A DNA stretch of 64,000 nucleotides from Massilia sp. Leaf139 (GTDB lineage Bacteria > Pseudomonadota > Gammaproteobacteria > Burkholderiales > Burkholderiaceae_D), in assembly GCF_001424165.1 (NCBI RefSeq), contig NZ_LMOJ01000023.1, positions 62,001 to 126,000 of the forward strand, in the 5' to 3' direction. Positions 19,703 through 28,398 of this stretch are shown here, in pieces; position 1 is the stretch's first letter, and each line of letters opens with the position of its first letter. Both the position numbers and the translations under genes were made by a program. Below the pieces are notes generated by a model. The model worked only from the letters and a program-made list of their open reading frames with translations. It was not told the DNA's origin and ran no database searches.

Positions 19703-20473
19703 TTACATTGTCTTGATGCGTTCGACCATTTCGGCCCCGAAGGCGATATATGCCTGGGCGCCCTTCGAAGACGGATCGAAGGTCACGCCGGGCACGCCAT
19801 ATGACGGCGCTTCCGCCAGACGGACATTCCTCGGGATGATGGTCTTAAAAACCTTGCCGCCGAAATGCTGCTCGAGCTGGGCCGAGACCTGCTGCGACAG
19901 GGTCATGCGTGGGTCGAACATCACCCGCAGCAGCCCGATGATTTTCAGATCCGTGTTCAGGTTGGCGTGTACCTTCTTGATGGTGTTGACCAGATCCGAC
20001 AAACCCTCCAGGGCGTAGTACTCGCACTGCATCGGAATGATCACGCCGTGCGCGGCGCACAGACCGTTCAGAGTCAGCATCGACAGGGCCGGCGGGCAGT
20101 CGACCAGAATAAAATCGTAGTCGGCGTCGACCGCGGCCAGCGCGTGCTTCAGGCGCCGCTCGCGCTGGGCGAGGTCGACCATCTCGACTTCGGCGCCGGC
20201 CAGCTCGCGGTTGGCGGGCAGCACGTCGAAGCGCCCCGCCTCCGAGCGCTGGCGCGCTTCCTTCACTTCGGCTTCGCCCAGCAGCACGTGGTAGGTGGAC
20301 GCCTGCAAGGTCGCCTTGTTGATGCCGGCACCCATGGTGGCATTGCCCTGCGGGTCGAGGTCGACCAGCAGCACGCGCTGTTCCAGCTTGGCCAGGCCGG
20401 CGGCCAGGTTGACGCTGGTGGTCGTCTTGCCGACGCCGCCCTTTTGGTTTGCAACACAAAATATCTTTGCCAT
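19703..20473 (-). CDS. parA: Chromosome partitioning ATPase ParA (Soj)
   Basis: The 256-residue deviant-Walker ATPase has KGGVGKTT (11-18) with the signature Lys11, LLVDLDPQGNAT as switch I and FILVDCPPALSMLTLN as Walker B. ParA binds DNA in the ATP state and pulls ParB-parS complexes. It is the chromosomal short form without an N-terminal HTH. parB follows after 32 bases. Confidence 0.96.
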   Translation of the reverse strand: MAKIFCVANQKGGVGKTTTSVNLAAGLAKLEQRVLLVDLDPQGNATMGAGINKATLQASTYHVLLGEAEVKEARQRSEAGRFDVLPANRELAGAEVEMVDLAQRERRLKHALAAVDADYDFILVDCPPALSMLTLNGLCAAHGVIIPMQCEYYALEGLSDLVNTIKKVHANLNTDLKIIGLLRVMFDPRMTLSQQVSAQLEQHFGGKVFKTIIPRNVRLAEAPSYGVPGVTFDPSSKGAQAYIAFGAEMVERIKTM

Positions 20474-20502
20474 CTATTCTTTCCGGACGCGACAATTCAT
20501 TC

Positions 20503-20556
20503 ATACCGTTCATATTCAATAAACCGTTACTTCGGTTTATATTATTTAAACGGTAT
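20503..20556. promoter_or_regulatory. AT-rich dyad upstream of parA
   Basis: The 98-base rsmG-parA gap is strongly AT-rich for this genome. ATACCGTT (20503-20510) and AACGGTAT (20549-20556) form an exact inverted pair; inside them AAACCG (20521-20526) and CGGTTT (20533-20538) form a second pair. This nested dyad is placed where a parA promoter/operator would be. Confidence 0.55.
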
Positions 20557-20571
20557 AAACCATTTATATTG

Positions 20572-21225
20572 TTAGTTTAGTTGCGCTGCTCTTTCGATGA
20601 ATACCAGGTGCCGCTCCGCTTCCAGTTTCGCCACCTTGATAGGCCGCAATTCCTTCACTTTCCACTCGCTAGGGAGCCTTTCCTGCTCCTCCGGCGGCGC
20701 CGTGCCTTTCAAGGCGATGAATTGCCCGCCCTCGGCCAGCAGGTGTCCCGACCAGTTGACGAAATCCGAAAGGTCGGCAAAAGCGCGCGAGGTGATGACG
20801 TCGAACGGGCCCGCCTGTAACTCCTGCACCTTCATCGTATAAACGCTGACATTCGCCAGGCCGAGCTCCGCCTTCACTTGGGTAAGGAAAGCGGTTTTCT
20901 TGTGCACGGTGTCGATCAGGGAGACTTGCACGTCGGGCCGCGCGATCGCCAGCACGATGCCGGGCAATCCGCCCCCTGCCCCGACGTCCAGCACCTTCTT
21001 CGCATCTTTAAAGGCAGGCACTGCCGCCAGCGAATCAAGCAGATGGTGGGTCACCATCTGCAGCGGGTCGCGCAAGGAGGTCAGGTTATAGACGCCGTTC
21101 CACTTGACCATCAGCGCCAGGTAATCCATCAGCTGTTCGCGCTGGGCCGCCCACAAGGGCAAATCCATTTCGTCGATGCCGTCGCTGAGGATCGTCTTCA
21201 ATTTTTCGCGGTCGAATCCCCTCAC
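20572..21225 (-). CDS. rsmG: 16S rRNA (guanine527-N7)-methyltransferase RsmG
   Basis: A 217-residue SAM methyltransferase with [20 protein letters not shown] as motif I and [10 protein letters not shown] and GQFIALKG further on. RsmG (GidB) makes m7G527 in 16S rRNA; its loss gives low-level streptomycin resistance. The start overlaps the end of mnmG by four bases, as in many bacteria. Confidence 0.95.
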   Translation of the reverse strand: MRGFDREKLKTILSDGIDEMDLPLWAAQREQLMDYLALMVKWNGVYNLTSLRDPLQMVTHHLLDSLAAVPAFKDAKKVLDVGAGGGLPGIVLAIARPDVQVSLIDTVHKKTAFLTQVKAELGLANVSVYTMKVQELQAGPFDVITSRAFADLSDFVNWSGHLLAEGGQFIALKGTAPPEEQERLPSEWKVKELRPIKVAKLEAERHLVFIERAAQLN

Positions 21226-23162
21226 TGTGCAGCCTCCTCGCTGGTGCTCGGCGTCACCGTAAATCCCTTGGCGCCGCGCTTCTTCAGGTGCACCAGCAGC
21301 AGGGAGATCGCCGCCGGCGTCACGCCGGAGATGCGCGACGCCTGGCCCAGGGTTTCCGGACGCTGTTTATCGAGCTTCTGGCGCACTTCGAAGGAAAGCG
21401 CGGCGATGTCCAGGTAGTCCAGGTTCTCCGGCAGTTTCAGGTTTTCGTAGTGGTCGTGACGCTCGACTTCGCGTGCCTGGCGGTCGATATAGCCGGCGTA
21501 TTTCAGCTGGATTTCGACTTGCTCCTTCACCGCCGGATCCTCGACGCCGGGGCCGGCCAACGGCTGGCCTTCGACGCCGGTCATCGTCATCAAGGTCGTG
21601 TACTCGACACCCGGGCGGCGCAGCAGATCCGCCAGATTGTATTCGCGTTCCAGCGCCTGGCCGACGACACGCTCCGACTCGCTTGCCGCCAGGATGCGCG
21701 GGTTGACCCAGGTCGAGCGCAGGCGCTCCAGTTCGCGCGCCACCGACTCGCGTTTGGTCTCGAACGCCGCCCATTGCGCGTCACCGACGACGCCAAGTTT
21801 GCGCCCCATTTCGGTGAGGCGCATGTCCGCATTGTCTTCGCGCAGCGACAGGCGGTATTCAGCGCGGCTGGTGAACATGCGGTAGGGTTCGGCCACGCCC
21901 TGGGTCGTGAGGTCGTCGACCAGCACACCCAGATAGGCTTCGGAACGGCCCGGCGTCCAGGCCTCCTCCCCCTTGGTCTGCAGGGCGGCGTTCATGCCGG
22001 CGAGCAGGCCTTGTGCCGCCGCTTCCTCGTAACCGGTGGTGCCGTTGATCTGGCCGGCGAAGAACAGGCCGCGAATCGCCTTGGTTTCCAGCGAGGCTTT
22101 CAGGCCGCGCGGATCGTAATAATCGTATTCGATGGCGTAGCCAGGACGCAAAATAAACGCGTTTTCCATGCCGACCATCGAGCGCACCAGCGCCAGCTGC
22201 ACGTCGAAGGGCAGGCTGGTCGAGATCCCGTTCGGATAGATTTCGTGCGTCGTCAAACCCTCCGGCTCGAGGAAGATCTGGTGCGATTCCTTCGAAGCGA
22301 AGCGGTGGATCTTGTCCTCGATCGAGGGGCAATAACGCGGGCCGACGCCTTCGATCACGCCGGTGTACATCGGGCTGCGATCGAGACCGTTGCGGATGAT
22401 GTCGTGGGTCTGGGCATTCGTGTGCGTAACCCAGCACGGCACCTGTCTGGGGTGCATGGCGGCATTACCCATGTACGAGAACACCGGTACCGGATCGAGG
22501 TCGCCCGGTTGTTCCGCCAGTTTCGAGTAATCGATGCTGCGGCCGTCGATGCGCGGCGGCGTGCCGGTTTTTAGACGCCCCTGCGGCAGCTTCAGCTCTT
22601 TTAAGCGGCTCGACAGCGAGACCGCGGCCGGATCGCCGGCGCGGCCAGCCGTGTAGTTTTGCAGGCCGACGTGGATCTTACCGTCCAGGAAAGTGCCGGC
22701 CGTCAGCACCACAGCGCGGGCGCGGAACTGCAGGCCGATCTGGGTGACGGCGCCGACCACGCGGTCGCCTTCGACCATCAGGTCATCGACGGCTTGCTGG
22801 AATAGCCACAGGTTCGGCTGGTTTTCCAGGCGCGAACGGATCGCGGCTTTATAGAGGATGCGGTCGGCCTGGGCCCGGGTGGCGCGCACGGCCGGGCCTT
22901 TCGACGAGTTCAGGATGCGGAACTGGATGCCGGCTTCGTCGGTGGCGATCGCCATCGCGCCGCCCAGGGCGTCCACTTCTTTCACCAGATGCCCTTTGCC
23001 GATGCCGCCAATCGACGGATTGCAGGACATCTGGCCCAGGGTTTCGATGTTATGGGTGAGGAGCAGGGTCTTCTGCCCCATGCGTGCGGACGCGAGCGCG
23101 GCTTCGGTACCGGCGTGTCCGCCGCCGACGACGATCACGTCAAATTCAGTTGGAAATAGCAT
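21222..23162 (-). CDS. mnmG: tRNA modification enzyme MnmG (GidA)
   Basis: The 646-residue FAD protein that works with MnmE to add the carboxymethylaminomethyl group at U34 of tRNAs. The dinucleotide-binding motif [19 protein letters not shown] is at the N-terminus, and [19 protein letters not shown] and [12 protein letters not shown] are MnmG signatures. Gene order mnmG-rsmG-parA-parB is typical of origin-near regions. Confidence 0.97.
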   Translation of the reverse strand: MLFPTEFDVIVVGGGHAGTEAALASARMGQKTLLLTHNIETLGQMSCNPSIGGIGKGHLVKEVDALGGAMAIATDEAGIQFRILNSSKGPAVRATRAQADRILYKAAIRSRLENQPNLWLFQQAVDDLMVEGDRVVGAVTQIGLQFRARAVVLTAGTFLDGKIHVGLQNYTAGRAGDPAAVSLSSRLKELKLPQGRLKTGTPPRIDGRSIDYSKLAEQPGDLDPVPVFSYMGNAAMHPRQVPCWVTHTNAQTHDIIRNGLDRSPMYTGVIEGVGPRYCPSIEDKIHRFASKESHQIFLEPEGLTTHEIYPNGISTSLPFDVQLALVRSMVGMENAFILRPGYAIEYDYYDPRGLKASLETKAIRGLFFAGQINGTTGYEEAAAQGLLAGMNAALQTKGEEAWTPGRSEAYLGVLVDDLTTQGVAEPYRMFTSRAEYRLSLREDNADMRLTEMGRKLGVVGDAQWAAFETKRESVARELERLRSTWVNPRILAASESERVVGQALEREYNLADLLRRPGVEYTTLMTMTGVEGQPLAGPGVEDPAVKEQVEIQLKYAGYIDRQAREVERHDHYENLKLPENLDYLDIAALSFEVRQKLDKQRPETLGQASRISGVTPAAISLLLVHLKKRGAKGFTVTPSTSEEAAQ

Positions 23163-23251
23163 GATGGAGGTGTGAGGCGAGGAGTCTAATGCGCGATTAT
23201 AGGAGCTTTTGCGTTTCCAAACTCAGCGCCGCTGAAAAACAGAGGGAATTT

Positions 23252-23267
23252 TGTTTCACGTGGAACA
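23252..23267. promoter_or_regulatory. parS site 1
   Basis: TGTTTCACGTGGAACA matches the ParB-binding consensus TGTTYCACGTGRAACA at all 16 positions. It is the first of three sites upstream of mnmG. Confidence 0.9.
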
Positions 23268-23289
23268 CACGGACGCGCGGCATGGGCAC

Positions 23290-23305
23290 TGTTCCACGTG
23301 AAACA
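23290..23305. promoter_or_regulatory. parS site 2
   Basis: TGTTCCACGTGAAACA matches the parS consensus at all 16 positions, 38 bases from site 1. Confidence 0.9.
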
Positions 23306-23366
23306 ATCTAACCTAGCTGCCTAAAATATAGGCAACGCAAAGCCTGCAGGTCACCCCGTCCTGCTT

Positions 23367-23382
23367 CGTTCCACGTGAAACA
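23367..23382. promoter_or_regulatory. parS site 3
   Basis: CGTTCCACGTGAAACA matches parS at 15 of 16 positions. It overlaps the region just after the TSUP permease stop codon. Confidence 0.85.
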
Positions 23383-23384
23383 AT

Positions 23385-24155
23385 TTATTGCGCCAGCCGC
23401 ACGACCGCATCGAATGCCGTCTTGACGATCAGGGTGGAGACGACGACCAAGAACAGTTTGCGCACGAACGCACTGCCATGCTTGATGGCGAGCCGGGTGC
23501 CGAGCAGCGAGCCGCCGATCTGGCATGCCGCCATCAGCATGCCGAGCTGCCACAGCAGGTGGCCGCTGTAGCCGAACCACATCAGCGCCGACAGATTGCA
23601 GGCGACGTTGACGATCTTCGCCGCCGCCGAGGCGCTAAGAAAATCGAACCCGAAGAAACGCACGAACAGGAAGATCAAGAAGCTGCCCGTACCCGGCCCA
23701 AAGAAGCCGTCATAAAAACCGATCGCTGCACCGATACAAACTGCCCACCAGCGCTCGGCCATGCCAGTGTGCACGGGTGCATGCACGGCGCCGAGGTCTT
23801 TCTTGCGGAACGTGTAGATTGCCACCGCCAACAAAATGAAGGGGAGCAGGCTGCGCACGAAATCGCCCGGCACCCGCGTCACCGTCCAGGCGCCGACAAA
23901 CGAGAGGGCAAAGGCGGCCAGGGCCGCAGGCGCCGCCGCGCTCCAGGCGACGCGCACCCGGCGCGCGTAGTTGACGGCCGCTGCACTGGTGCCGCAAATG
24001 CTCGCCAGCTTATTCGTGCCAAGCAGGGTCGCCGGCGCTTCCTTCGGCAGAAAGGAAAAAATGGCCGGCACCTGAATCAGGCCGCCGCCACCGACGACGG
24101 CGTCCACCAGCCCGGCAAGAAAGGCTGCGCCGCCCAGCCATACGAAGTCGATCAT
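23385..24155 (-). CDS. Sulfite exporter TauE/SafE (TSUP) family permease
   Basis: A 256-residue polytopic membrane protein. The N-terminal FLAGLVDAVVGGGGLIQVPA and the mid-protein repeat GFYDGFFGPGTGSFLIFLF are the duplicated family signatures, consistent with two four-helix halves. Family members export sulfite, sulfonates or related anions; the substrate here is not evident. The start is ATG 24155; 23 upstream in-frame residues lack membrane character. It lies next to the parS cluster. Confidence 0.85.
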   Translation of the reverse strand: MIDFVWLGGAAFLAGLVDAVVGGGGLIQVPAIFSFLPKEAPATLLGTNKLASICGTSAAAVNYARRVRVAWSAAAPAALAAFALSFVGAWTVTRVPGDFVRSLLPFILLAVAIYTFRKKDLGAVHAPVHTGMAERWWAVCIGAAIGFYDGFFGPGTGSFLIFLFVRFFGFDFLSASAAAKIVNVACNLSALMWFGYSGHLLWQLGMLMAACQIGGSLLGTRLAIKHGSAFVRKLFLVVVSTLIVKTAFDAVVRLAQ

Positions 24156-24267
24156 CCACTGCTTTCGAAGGAATACCAAAAGGCGAAATTGTACGGCAAG
24201 GCAGAGGTAAGCCTGCTCGTCCACGGCTGGATTTCTGGTGTAAGCTAGTTCGACCTTTTATCTCGGG

Positions 24268-25431
24268 ATGCCCATGACCGCCTTTGCCTTCAACACCGTT
24301 GCCAGCATCGTTTCGGAACCGGGCGCCGCCGCCCGCCTCGGCCCGCTCGTCGCCGAACGTTTCACCAGTGCCCGCAACATACTGATCGTCACCGATGCCG
24401 GTTTCCTGCGTACCGGGCTACTCGAGCCGGGCCGCGCCAGCCTGCTCCAGCAGGGTTTCAACGTCGACGTCTTTGCCGACGTCGTCGCCGATCCGCCCGA
24501 GTCGGTCGTGCATGCCGCCGTCGACGCGGCGCGCACCATGGGCGCCGATCTGGTCATCGGCTTCGGCGGCGGCAGCTCGATGGATGTGGCGAAACTGGCC
24601 GCGGTGCTGGCCGGCGGCGAGCAGCCCCTGAGCGCCATCTACGGCATCGGCAACGTCAAGGGCACACGCCTGCCGCTGCTGCAGATCCCGACCACGGCCG
24701 GCACCGGTTCCGAAGTCACCAACATCGCCATCGTCACCACCGGCGAGACCACCAAGATGGGCGTGGTGGCTCCCCAGCTGTATGCGGATCTGGCCCTGCT
24801 CGACGCGACCTTGACCCTGGGCCTGCCGCCGCTGGTGACGGCCGCCACCGGCATCGACGCCATGGTGCACGCGATCGAAGCCTATACGAGCAAGCACAAG
24901 AAAAATCCGTTGTCGGACAATCTGGCGCGCGAAGCCTTGCGCCTGCTGTCACGGAACATCCTGGTCGCAGTGGAAGACGGTTCGAACCTGGCCGCGCGCC
25001 AAGCCATGCTGCTGGGTGCCTGCCTCGCCGGCCAGGCCTTCTCGAACGCGCCGGTGGCAGCGGTGCACGCCCTCGCCTATCCGATCGGCGGCATCTTCCA
25101 TGTGCCGCACGGGCTGTCGAATTCGCTGGTGCTGCCGCACGTCCTGCGTTTCAATGCCGCACATGCGGCGCCGCTGTATGCGGAACTGGCACAGATCGTG
25201 GTGCCGGACGTGAACGGCAGCGCCGAAGCGCGCACTGAAGCCTTGATTGCCGCGATGCAAGGAATTGCGGAGCGCAGCGGCATCGAGACACGCTTGCAGG
25301 AGATGGGGATTGCCGAGAGCGACCTCGACCGGCTGGCGGATGACGCGATGCTGCAGACGCGCCTGCTCGGCAACAACCCGCGCGAGCTTACCCGAGCCGA
25401 TGCACGGGCGATCTACGCAGCGGCGCTGTAA
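24268..25431 (+). CDS. Iron-containing alcohol dehydrogenase
   Basis: A 387-residue group III alcohol dehydrogenase. The NAD-binding region has GFGGGSSMDVAKLAA, then IPTTAGTGSEVTNIA, and the metal-site segments are DAMVHAIEAY and VHALAYPIGGIFHVPHG with conserved His residues. The substrate could be a simple alcohol or 4-hydroxybutyrate; the sequence does not decide. It is the only plus-strand gene in the 11-34 kb region, and its stop directly abuts the stop of the hydrolase on the other strand. Confidence 0.9.
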   Translation: MPMTAFAFNTVASIVSEPGAAARLGPLVAERFTSARNILIVTDAGFLRTGLLEPGRASLLQQGFNVDVFADVVADPPESVVHAAVDAARTMGADLVIGFGGGSSMDVAKLAAVLAGGEQPLSAIYGIGNVKGTRLPLLQIPTTAGTGSEVTNIAIVTTGETTKMGVVAPQLYADLALLDATLTLGLPPLVTAATGIDAMVHAIEAYTSKHKKNPLSDNLAREALRLLSRNILVAVEDGSNLAARQAMLLGACLAGQAFSNAPVAAVHALAYPIGGIFHVPHGLSNSLVLPHVLRFNAAHAAPLYAELAQIVVPDVNGSAEARTEALIAAMQGIAERSGIETRLQEMGIAESDLDRLADDAMLQTRLLGNNPRELTRADARAIYAAAL

Positions 25432-26289
25432 TCAAAAGGAAGAAGCGGGTGCCGCCGCTTGCGGCGCCCGTGCGAAAAAGTCGAGCAACAAGGCGTTGAC
25501 CTGATCCGGCGCCGTCACCTGCAGCCAGTGGTCGGCGCCGTCGACGCGCTCGTAGCGGAAATCGTACGCCACATAGCGCGCGGAATCGCGCATCTGCGTC
25601 TCGCCCAGCGCCGGGTCGCGGCTGCTCCAGACTCCCAGCACCGGCACCCGCACCGGTTCCCCCATGCCGCCGAAGACGATCCCGCGCAGCACATTCGCGC
25701 GGTAATAATTCAGCGCCGCCGTCAGCCGACCCCCACCGCGGAAGCTGCGCTTCCAGTGGCCGACCTGGGCACGATCCGTCGTAAAACGTTGCATGACATA
25801 AAAATCGCCCGCCATCAGCGCGCGCTCCGCCAATCCCGGCACCAGGAACCACATCATGTAGCTCGAGCGCAGGTACTGCATCAGCCCGGCATGGGCGAAG
25901 GCGGCCGGGTGGCCGACGGAGAGCGCGACGAACTGTTCGATGCGCTCCGGCGCCTGATCGCATAGCAGCCAGCCGATGACCGCGCCCCAGTCGTGGCCGA
26001 CGATGCGGGCCCGCGCGATGCCGAGCTGGTCGAGCATGGCGAGCACGTCGGCGCAGAGGTGTTCCAGGCGGTAGGCGTCGACCGCCAGCGGCGCGTCGCT
26101 GCCGCCGTAGCCGCGCAGGTCGGGTGCCAGCACGCGGTAGCCGGCCGCTACCAGCGGCGCGATCTGCTTGCGCCAGACGATATGGGTATCGGGAAAGCCG
26201 TGCAGCAGCACGACGGCGGGCCCCTGCCCCACACTTTGCACCTGCAGGTGCAGGCCGTTCACGGTGAGGTGCAGGGACTCCTGTTTCAT
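25432..26289 (-). CDS. Alpha/beta hydrolase, epoxide-hydrolase-like
   Basis: The 285-residue protein has HGFPDTHIVW for the oxyanion hole, the nucleophile elbow GHDWGAVIG with Asp100 in place of Ser, and a C-terminal GADHWLQ with the catalytic His. An Asp nucleophile points to epoxide hydrolase or haloalkane dehalogenase rather than an esterase. It is the last gene of the branched-chain amino-acid ABC operon, ten bases after the LivM-like gene. Confidence 0.87.
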   Translation of the reverse strand: MKQESLHLTVNGLHLQVQSVGQGPAVVLLHGFPDTHIVWRKQIAPLVAAGYRVLAPDLRGYGGSDAPLAVDAYRLEHLCADVLAMLDQLGIARARIVGHDWGAVIGWLLCDQAPERIEQFVALSVGHPAAFAHAGLMQYLRSSYMMWFLVPGLAERALMAGDFYVMQRFTTDRAQVGHWKRSFRGGGRLTAALNYYRANVLRGIVFGGMGEPVRVPVLGVWSSRDPALGETQMRDSARYVAYDFRYERVDGADHWLQVTAPDQVNALLLDFFARAPQAAAPASSF

Positions 26290-26299
26290 GGCGTTTCCT

Positions 26300-27322
26300 T
26301 TATGCGGTTTCCCGATCAGCCGTCACCGGCACGCGTGCGGCCGGCGCCGCCGGCTTTTTTCCCATACGTTCGAACAGGGCGCCGATTTCTCCGACGATAC
26401 CACGGCGGAACAGCAGCACGCAGACGATGAAGATCAGGCCGGTCACCATGCCGACCGACTCGCCCAGGGTCGAGAACCATTGGATGCCGGTGCTCTCGGC
26501 CAGGAAGTTGCCGACTTCGCCCAGCTTGTTTTCCAGCGCGACGATGATGAAGGCGCCGATGATCGGGCCGGCCATCGTCCCCATGCCGCCCACCAGGGTC
26601 ATCAGCACCACCAGGCCCGACATCGTCCAGTGGACATCGGTCAGGGTCTCAAAGCCGAGCACCAGGGTTTTGGTGGCCCCTGCCAGGCCCGTCAGGGCCG
26701 CGGAGAGCACGAATGCCAGCAGCTTGTACTTGTCGGCGTCGTAGCCCAGAGAGATCGCGCGTGGCTCGTTTTCCTTGATGGCTTTGAGTACCTGGCCGAA
26801 GGGCGAGTGCACGGTGCGCACGATCAGGGCGAAACCGGCGACGACGATCGCCAGCACGACGTAGTACAGGGTGAAATCGTTGCCGAGGTCGACGATGCCG
26901 AACAGTTTTCCACGTGGAACGCCCTGGAGGCCGTCTTCGCCATGCGTAAATGGGCTGCGCAGGGCGGCGAAGTACACCATCTGCGCCAGCGCCAGCGTGA
27001 TCATCGAAAAATAGATGCCCTGGCGCCGGATCGCGAGCGAGCCGATCACAAGGCCGAGCACGGCACTGGTGGCGACGCCAGCCAGGATGCCGAATTCGGT
27101 CGGCAAACCGACCGTCGTCAGCAGATGGCCGGTGACATAGCCGGCGCTGCCGAAGAAGGCGGCGTGGCCGAAGGAAAGCAGCCCGGTAAAGCCGATCAGC
27201 AGATTGAAGGCGCAAGCGAACAGGGCGAAGCACAGCAGCTTCATCAGGAAGACCGGATAGCCAAAGAAGGGGGCGGCCAGGGCGATGGCGAGCGCCAGCG
27301 CGTACATGATTTTCTTGTTCAT
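26300..27322 (-). CDS. Branched-chain amino-acid ABC transporter permease (LivM type)
   Basis: The 340-residue permease has multiple membrane helices and the LivM-type EAA-like segment VRTVHSPFGQVLKAIKENEPRAISLGY in the middle. It pairs with the LivH-like permease, whose gene ends three bases before it. The coding sequence carries a parS-like site at 26906-26921. The substrate may be branched-chain amino acids, amides or urea-like compounds. Confidence 0.9.
   Translation of the reverse strand: MNKKIMYALALAIALAAPFFGYPVFLMKLLCFALFACAFNLLIGFTGLLSFGHAAFFGSAGYVTGHLLTTVGLPTEFGILAGVATSAVLGLVIGSLAIRRQGIYFSMITLALAQMVYFAALRSPFTHGEDGLQGVPRGKLFGIVDLGNDFTLYYVVLAIVVAGFALIVRTVHSPFGQVLKAIKENEPRAISLGYDADKYKLLAFVLSAALTGLAGATKTLVLGFETLTDVHWTMSGLVVLMTLVGGMGTMAGPIIGAFIIVALENKLGEVGNFLAESTGIQWFSTLGESVGMVTGLIFIVCVLLFRRGIVGEIGALFERMGKKPAAPAARVPVTADRETA
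26906..26921. promoter_or_regulatory. Intragenic parS-like site in livM-type gene
   Basis: TTTTCCACGTGGAACG matches the parS consensus at 14 of 16 positions with an intact palindromic core TTCCACGTGGAA. It lies about 3.5 kb from the main parS cluster. Confidence 0.5.
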
Positions 27323-27325
27323 CGC

Positions 27326-28225
27326 TTATTTCTCCTTACCGAACAGACCGGCCGGGCGCAGCAGCAGCACGATGACCATGACCACGAACACCACCACTTC
27401 CGACCCCTCCGGATAGAAAACCCGGGTCAGGCCTTCGATCACCCCCAGCAGCAGGCCGGTGATGATGGAGCCGAGGATCGAACCCATGCCGCCGATCACG
27501 ACGACGGCGAACACGACGATGATGAGGTTCGAGCCCATCAGCGGGGTGACGTTGATGACCGGTGCGGCCAGCACGCCGGCCAGGCCGGCCAGGGCGACGC
27601 CGAAGCCGTAGGTCAGCGTCACCATGCGCGGCACGTTGATGCCGAAGGCTTCGACCAGTTTCGGGTTTTCGGTGCCGGCGCGCAGGTAGGCTCCCAATCG
27701 GGTTTTTTCGATCACGAACCAGGTGCCGAGGCAGACGATCAGCGAGGAAGCGACGACCCAGGCGCGGTAGTTCGGCAGGATCATGAAGCCGAGGTTGGTC
27801 GCGCCCTGGAGTTGCTCGGGCACGTTCAGGGTCTGGCCGGAGACGCCGAAGAAGGAGCGGAACACGCCCTCCAGCAGCAGTGTGATGCCGAAGGTCAGCA
27901 GCAGGCCATATAGATGATCGAGTTTGTACAGCCAGCGCAGCATCGTCTTTTCGACGGCGATGCCGAAGGCGCCCACGACGAGCGGCGCCAGCACCAGCAT
28001 CATCCAGTAGTTCAGTTCATATTCTGTGACGCCGATGTAGGCAATGAAAGCCCCCATCATGTACAGCGCACCGTGCGAAAAATTGATGACGTTCAGGAGG
28101 CCGAAAATGACGGCCAGGCCGAGCGAGAGCATCGCGTAGAAGGAACCATTCACCAAGCCCAGCAGCAGCTGGCTCATCATGGCTTGAAGGGGGACGCCAA
28201 AAATTTCCATAGGTACCCAAAGCAA
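27326..28225 (-). CDS. Branched-chain amino-acid ABC transporter permease (LivH type)
   Basis: A 299-residue LivH-type permease with an N-terminal segment LLLGLVNGSFYAMLSLGLAVIFGLLNVINFSHG, very typical of the family, and a coupling segment KTRLGAYLRAGTENPKLVEAFGI. Its start may be at one of several nearby Met codons (28225 is the longest). A palindromic repeat lies between this gene and the binding-protein gene upstream. Confidence 0.9.
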   Translation of the reverse strand: MLWVPMEIFGVPLQAMMSQLLLGLVNGSFYAMLSLGLAVIFGLLNVINFSHGALYMMGAFIAYIGVTEYELNYWMMLVLAPLVVGAFGIAVEKTMLRWLYKLDHLYGLLLTFGITLLLEGVFRSFFGVSGQTLNVPEQLQGATNLGFMILPNYRAWVVASSLIVCLGTWFVIEKTRLGAYLRAGTENPKLVEAFGINVPRMVTLTYGFGVALAGLAGVLAAPVINVTPLMGSNLIIVVFAVVVIGGMGSILGSIITGLLLGVIEGLTRVFYPEGSEVVVFVVMVIVLLLRPAGLFGKEK

Positions 28226-28320
28226 AAAGTCGGATGGCGGTCAGCCGAGGCGGCCAGACCGGCCAAGAGGGTGTAACAGGGCAGACAGTAAAACGGTCGC
28301 GCATGGCACGCGACTGTTGA

Positions 28321-28383
28321 ACGCGTGGACGGGAGACCCGTCCACCCTAACGTAGGGTGGAGGGCTGCGCCGTCCACGCGTCG
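28321..28383. repeat. GTAGGGTGG-family palindromic repeat inside the liv operon
   Basis: CGCGTGGACGG (28322-28332) and CCGTCCACGCG (28370-28380) are exact inverted arms, with CCACCCTA-ACG-TAGGGTGG between them. The same words occur in the 112-bp element at 41595-41706. It would fold in the mRNA between the binding-protein and permease genes and could lower permease expression relative to the binding protein. Confidence 0.75.
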
Positions 28384-28398
28384 ATTACATTACCGACA

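Noticed and set aside
26168..27913. Long plus-strand open frame opposite the LivM/LivH-type genes
   Set aside because: His/Gln/Asp-rich antisense reading of membrane-protein genes; typical of GC-rich shadows.
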